A stretch of 64,000 bases of DNA from Methanomassiliicoccales archaeon (GTDB lineage: Archaea > Thermoplasmatota > Thermoplasmata > Methanomassiliicoccales > JAAEEP01): the NCBI GenBank assembly GCA_013415695.1, contig JAAEEP010000008.1, forward strand, positions 1 to 64,000. Direction: 5' to 3'. How positions within the stretch are numbered: position 1 is the first letter of the stretch; every line of letters begins with the position of its first letter. The notes below the pieces were generated by a model that worked only from the letters and a program-made list of their open reading frames with translations, did no database searches and had not been told where the DNA came from. Shown here one piece after another: positions 62,962 through 64,000 of the stretch. The position numbers were made by a program, and so were the translations under genes.

Positions 62962-63609
62962 ATGATCAAGGTTGCCCCTTCCATACTCTCGGCGGACTTC
63001 AGCAAGCTAGGAGAAGAGGTTAAAAGAGTTGAGAAAGCCGGGGCGGATTGGGTCCATGTGGATGTGATGGATGGAAATTTCGTTCCCAATATAACCATCG
63101 GCCCGGGAGTGGTGAAGGCGATTCGAGCGCACACCGGTCTTCCATTCGATGTACACCTCATGATACTGAGGCCAGAGAACTATATAGAGAGCTTCTCAGA
63201 AGCTGGGGCTGACCTCATCACGATTCATTTGGAGTCATCCGACAAGGTTGAAGAAACCCTTGAGAAAATCAGGGTAATGGGTAAGAGACCGGGGGTCTCG
63301 TTGAATCCAGAAACATCATTTCATGAAGTCGTTCCCTTCATTGAGGAAATAGATCTCCTACTCATAATGACGGTCAATCCAGGATTCGGTGGGCAGACTT
63401 TCATGCACGAGGTCGTGCCCAAGATCATCGAGGCGAGGAGATTCATCGCCGAAAATGGTCTTGAGGTGGATATCGCGGTGGATGGTGGAATCAACGCAGC
63501 GACTGGAAAGATAGCGGTCGAGGCGGGAGCATCCGTTTTGGATGCCGGAAGCTCACTATTCGGAGCAAAGGACATGGCCGCGGAGATCGCCAAATGGAAG
63601 CTCTACTGA
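62962..63609 (+). CDS. rpe: Ribulose-phosphate 3-epimerase
   Basis: 215 residues, a complete TIM barrel. Diagnostic segments are IKVAPSILSADFSKLGEEV at the start, DWVHVDVMDGNFVPNITIGP near 28-47 (metal His and Asp), DVHLMILRPE near 67, LLIMTVNPGFGGQTF near 133, and DIAVDGGIN near 170. It interconverts ribulose 5-phosphate and xylulose 5-phosphate. It converges on the disulfide reductase-like gene. Confidence 0.95.
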   Translation: MIKVAPSILSADFSKLGEEVKRVEKAGADWVHVDVMDGNFVPNITIGPGVVKAIRAHTGLPFDVHLMILRPENYIESFSEAGADLITIHLESSDKVEETLEKIRVMGKRPGVSLNPETSFHEVVPFIEEIDLLLIMTVNPGFGGQTFMHEVVPKIIEARRFIAENGLEVDIAVDGGINAATGKIAVEAGASVLDAGSSLFGAKDMAAEIAKWKLY

Positions 63610-64000
63610 TCACACCATGTATCTAGCATCGTACACATCAGAGGGGAATGCGAAGGGCATTGACTTTATCTGACTGGCCGTCAGGCCGTACCTGATGGCC
63701 ATCCCGAAGATGTTTATCACCTCATCTGCACGGTTACCCATGATGTGTGCACCCAGTATTCGATCGGTCGCCTCTTCTATGAGAATCTTGTACTCCGAGT
63801 GGCGGACCATCACCCTTCTTGAGGAATGCGTGTCGGTCATGTCCCCTCTCTTGACCTTATACTTCATGCCACCAGCAGCACACTCCTTCTCATTCATGCC
63901 CACGCTGGCCATCGGGGGCGTTGTAAATACCACGGTGGGAATACCCTCGTAGTTGGCCTCCATTCTATTACCCTTGACCAGATTCTCCCCTACCACGTAA
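63610..64000 (-). CDS. Flavin pyridine nucleotide-disulfide oxidoreductase, C-terminal dimerisation part (5' end beyond window)
   Basis: Only the last 130 residues are in the window; the frame stays open past 64000 on the minus strand. It shows the dimerisation domain of dihydrolipoamide dehydrogenase/mercuric reductase-like enzymes: IPTVVFTTPPMASVGMNEKEC, VRHSEYKILIEEATDRILGAHIMGNRADEVINIFGMAIRYGLTASQI. The usual C-terminal HxHPT(x)SE active-site pair is replaced by FAFPSDVYD, so it may be a variant reductase rather than a lipoamide dehydrogenase. Its exact substrate cannot be known without the redox-active Cys motif. Confidence 0.85.
   Translation of the reverse strand, partial: YVVGENLVKGNRMEANYEGIPTVVFTTPPMASVGMNEKECAAGGMKYKVKRGDMTDTHSSRRVMVRHSEYKILIEEATDRILGAHIMGNRADEVINIFGMAIRYGLTASQIKSMPFAFPSDVYDARYMV

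Overview
The window is archaeal chromosome. The evidence is the archaeal-type MetK, RNase Z, an HdrA/MvhD/FrhB redox operon, tungsten aldehyde oxidoreductase, ADP-forming acyl-CoA synthetases, split glutamate synthase, the XRE-CBS regulator, TATA-box promoters and frequent TTG/GTG starts. The gene set suggests an anaerobic, peptide- or organic-acid-using euryarchaeon, perhaps of the Thermoplasmata. No rRNA, tRNA or ribosomal protein gene is present, so the lineage is an inference. I saw no CRISPR array, insertion sequence, integrase or phage gene.

Layout. 1-3248 (minus): 3' truncated secreted protein built of tandem DUF11 repeats. 3641-5518: a pentameric ligand-gated ion channel with an extra extracellular module. 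5761-7677: O-methyltransferase, SDR and DUF3795 genes. 7870-22230: a catabolic block. On the plus strand it has an Lrp-like regulator, a RACo-type corrinoid activator and a tungsten aldehyde oxidoreductase. On the minus strand it has a CoA-transferase-like pair, split ADP-forming acyl-CoA synthetase, two UroD-family methyltransferases flanking a corrinoid protein, an amidohydrolase and a class III aminotransferase. Together these look like corrinoid methyl transfer (demethylation) coupled to aldehyde/acyl-CoA oxidation and ATP formation. 22690-29545: an operon of a double HdrA-MvhD fusion, an FrhB-like protein, and the GXGXG and FMN parts of glutamate synthase.

29569-38094: mixed genes, including a PAS protein, S9 peptidase, lipoprotein, SPFH/NfeD pair, SagB-like nitroreductase, ferritin and GrpB. 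38158-43879: a radical SAM gene, then a tight minus-strand operon LuxE-LuxC-epimerase-UbiA that looks like an undescribed lipid or prenyl pathway. 43986-48059: a Zn-phospholipase-C-like membrane protein, class II photolyase, MscS channel and an orphan DNA methyltransferase. 48257-55893: a fused ADP-forming acyl-CoA synthetase, a divergent glutamate-synthase-like flavoprotein with a small partner, a candidate structured RNA, a DUF255 thioredoxin-domain protein and an unknown membrane protein. 56141-64000: metK with a winged-helix partner, XRE-CBS regulator, zinc-ribbon/TM2 protein, VOC protein, RNase Z, MFS transporter, UspA, ribulose-phosphate 3-epimerase and the C-terminus of a flavin disulfide reductase.

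Genes are packed. Stop-start couplings of the TGATG or ATGA type occur at several operon junctions. Product calls come from motif recognition in the translated sequence, not from database searches.
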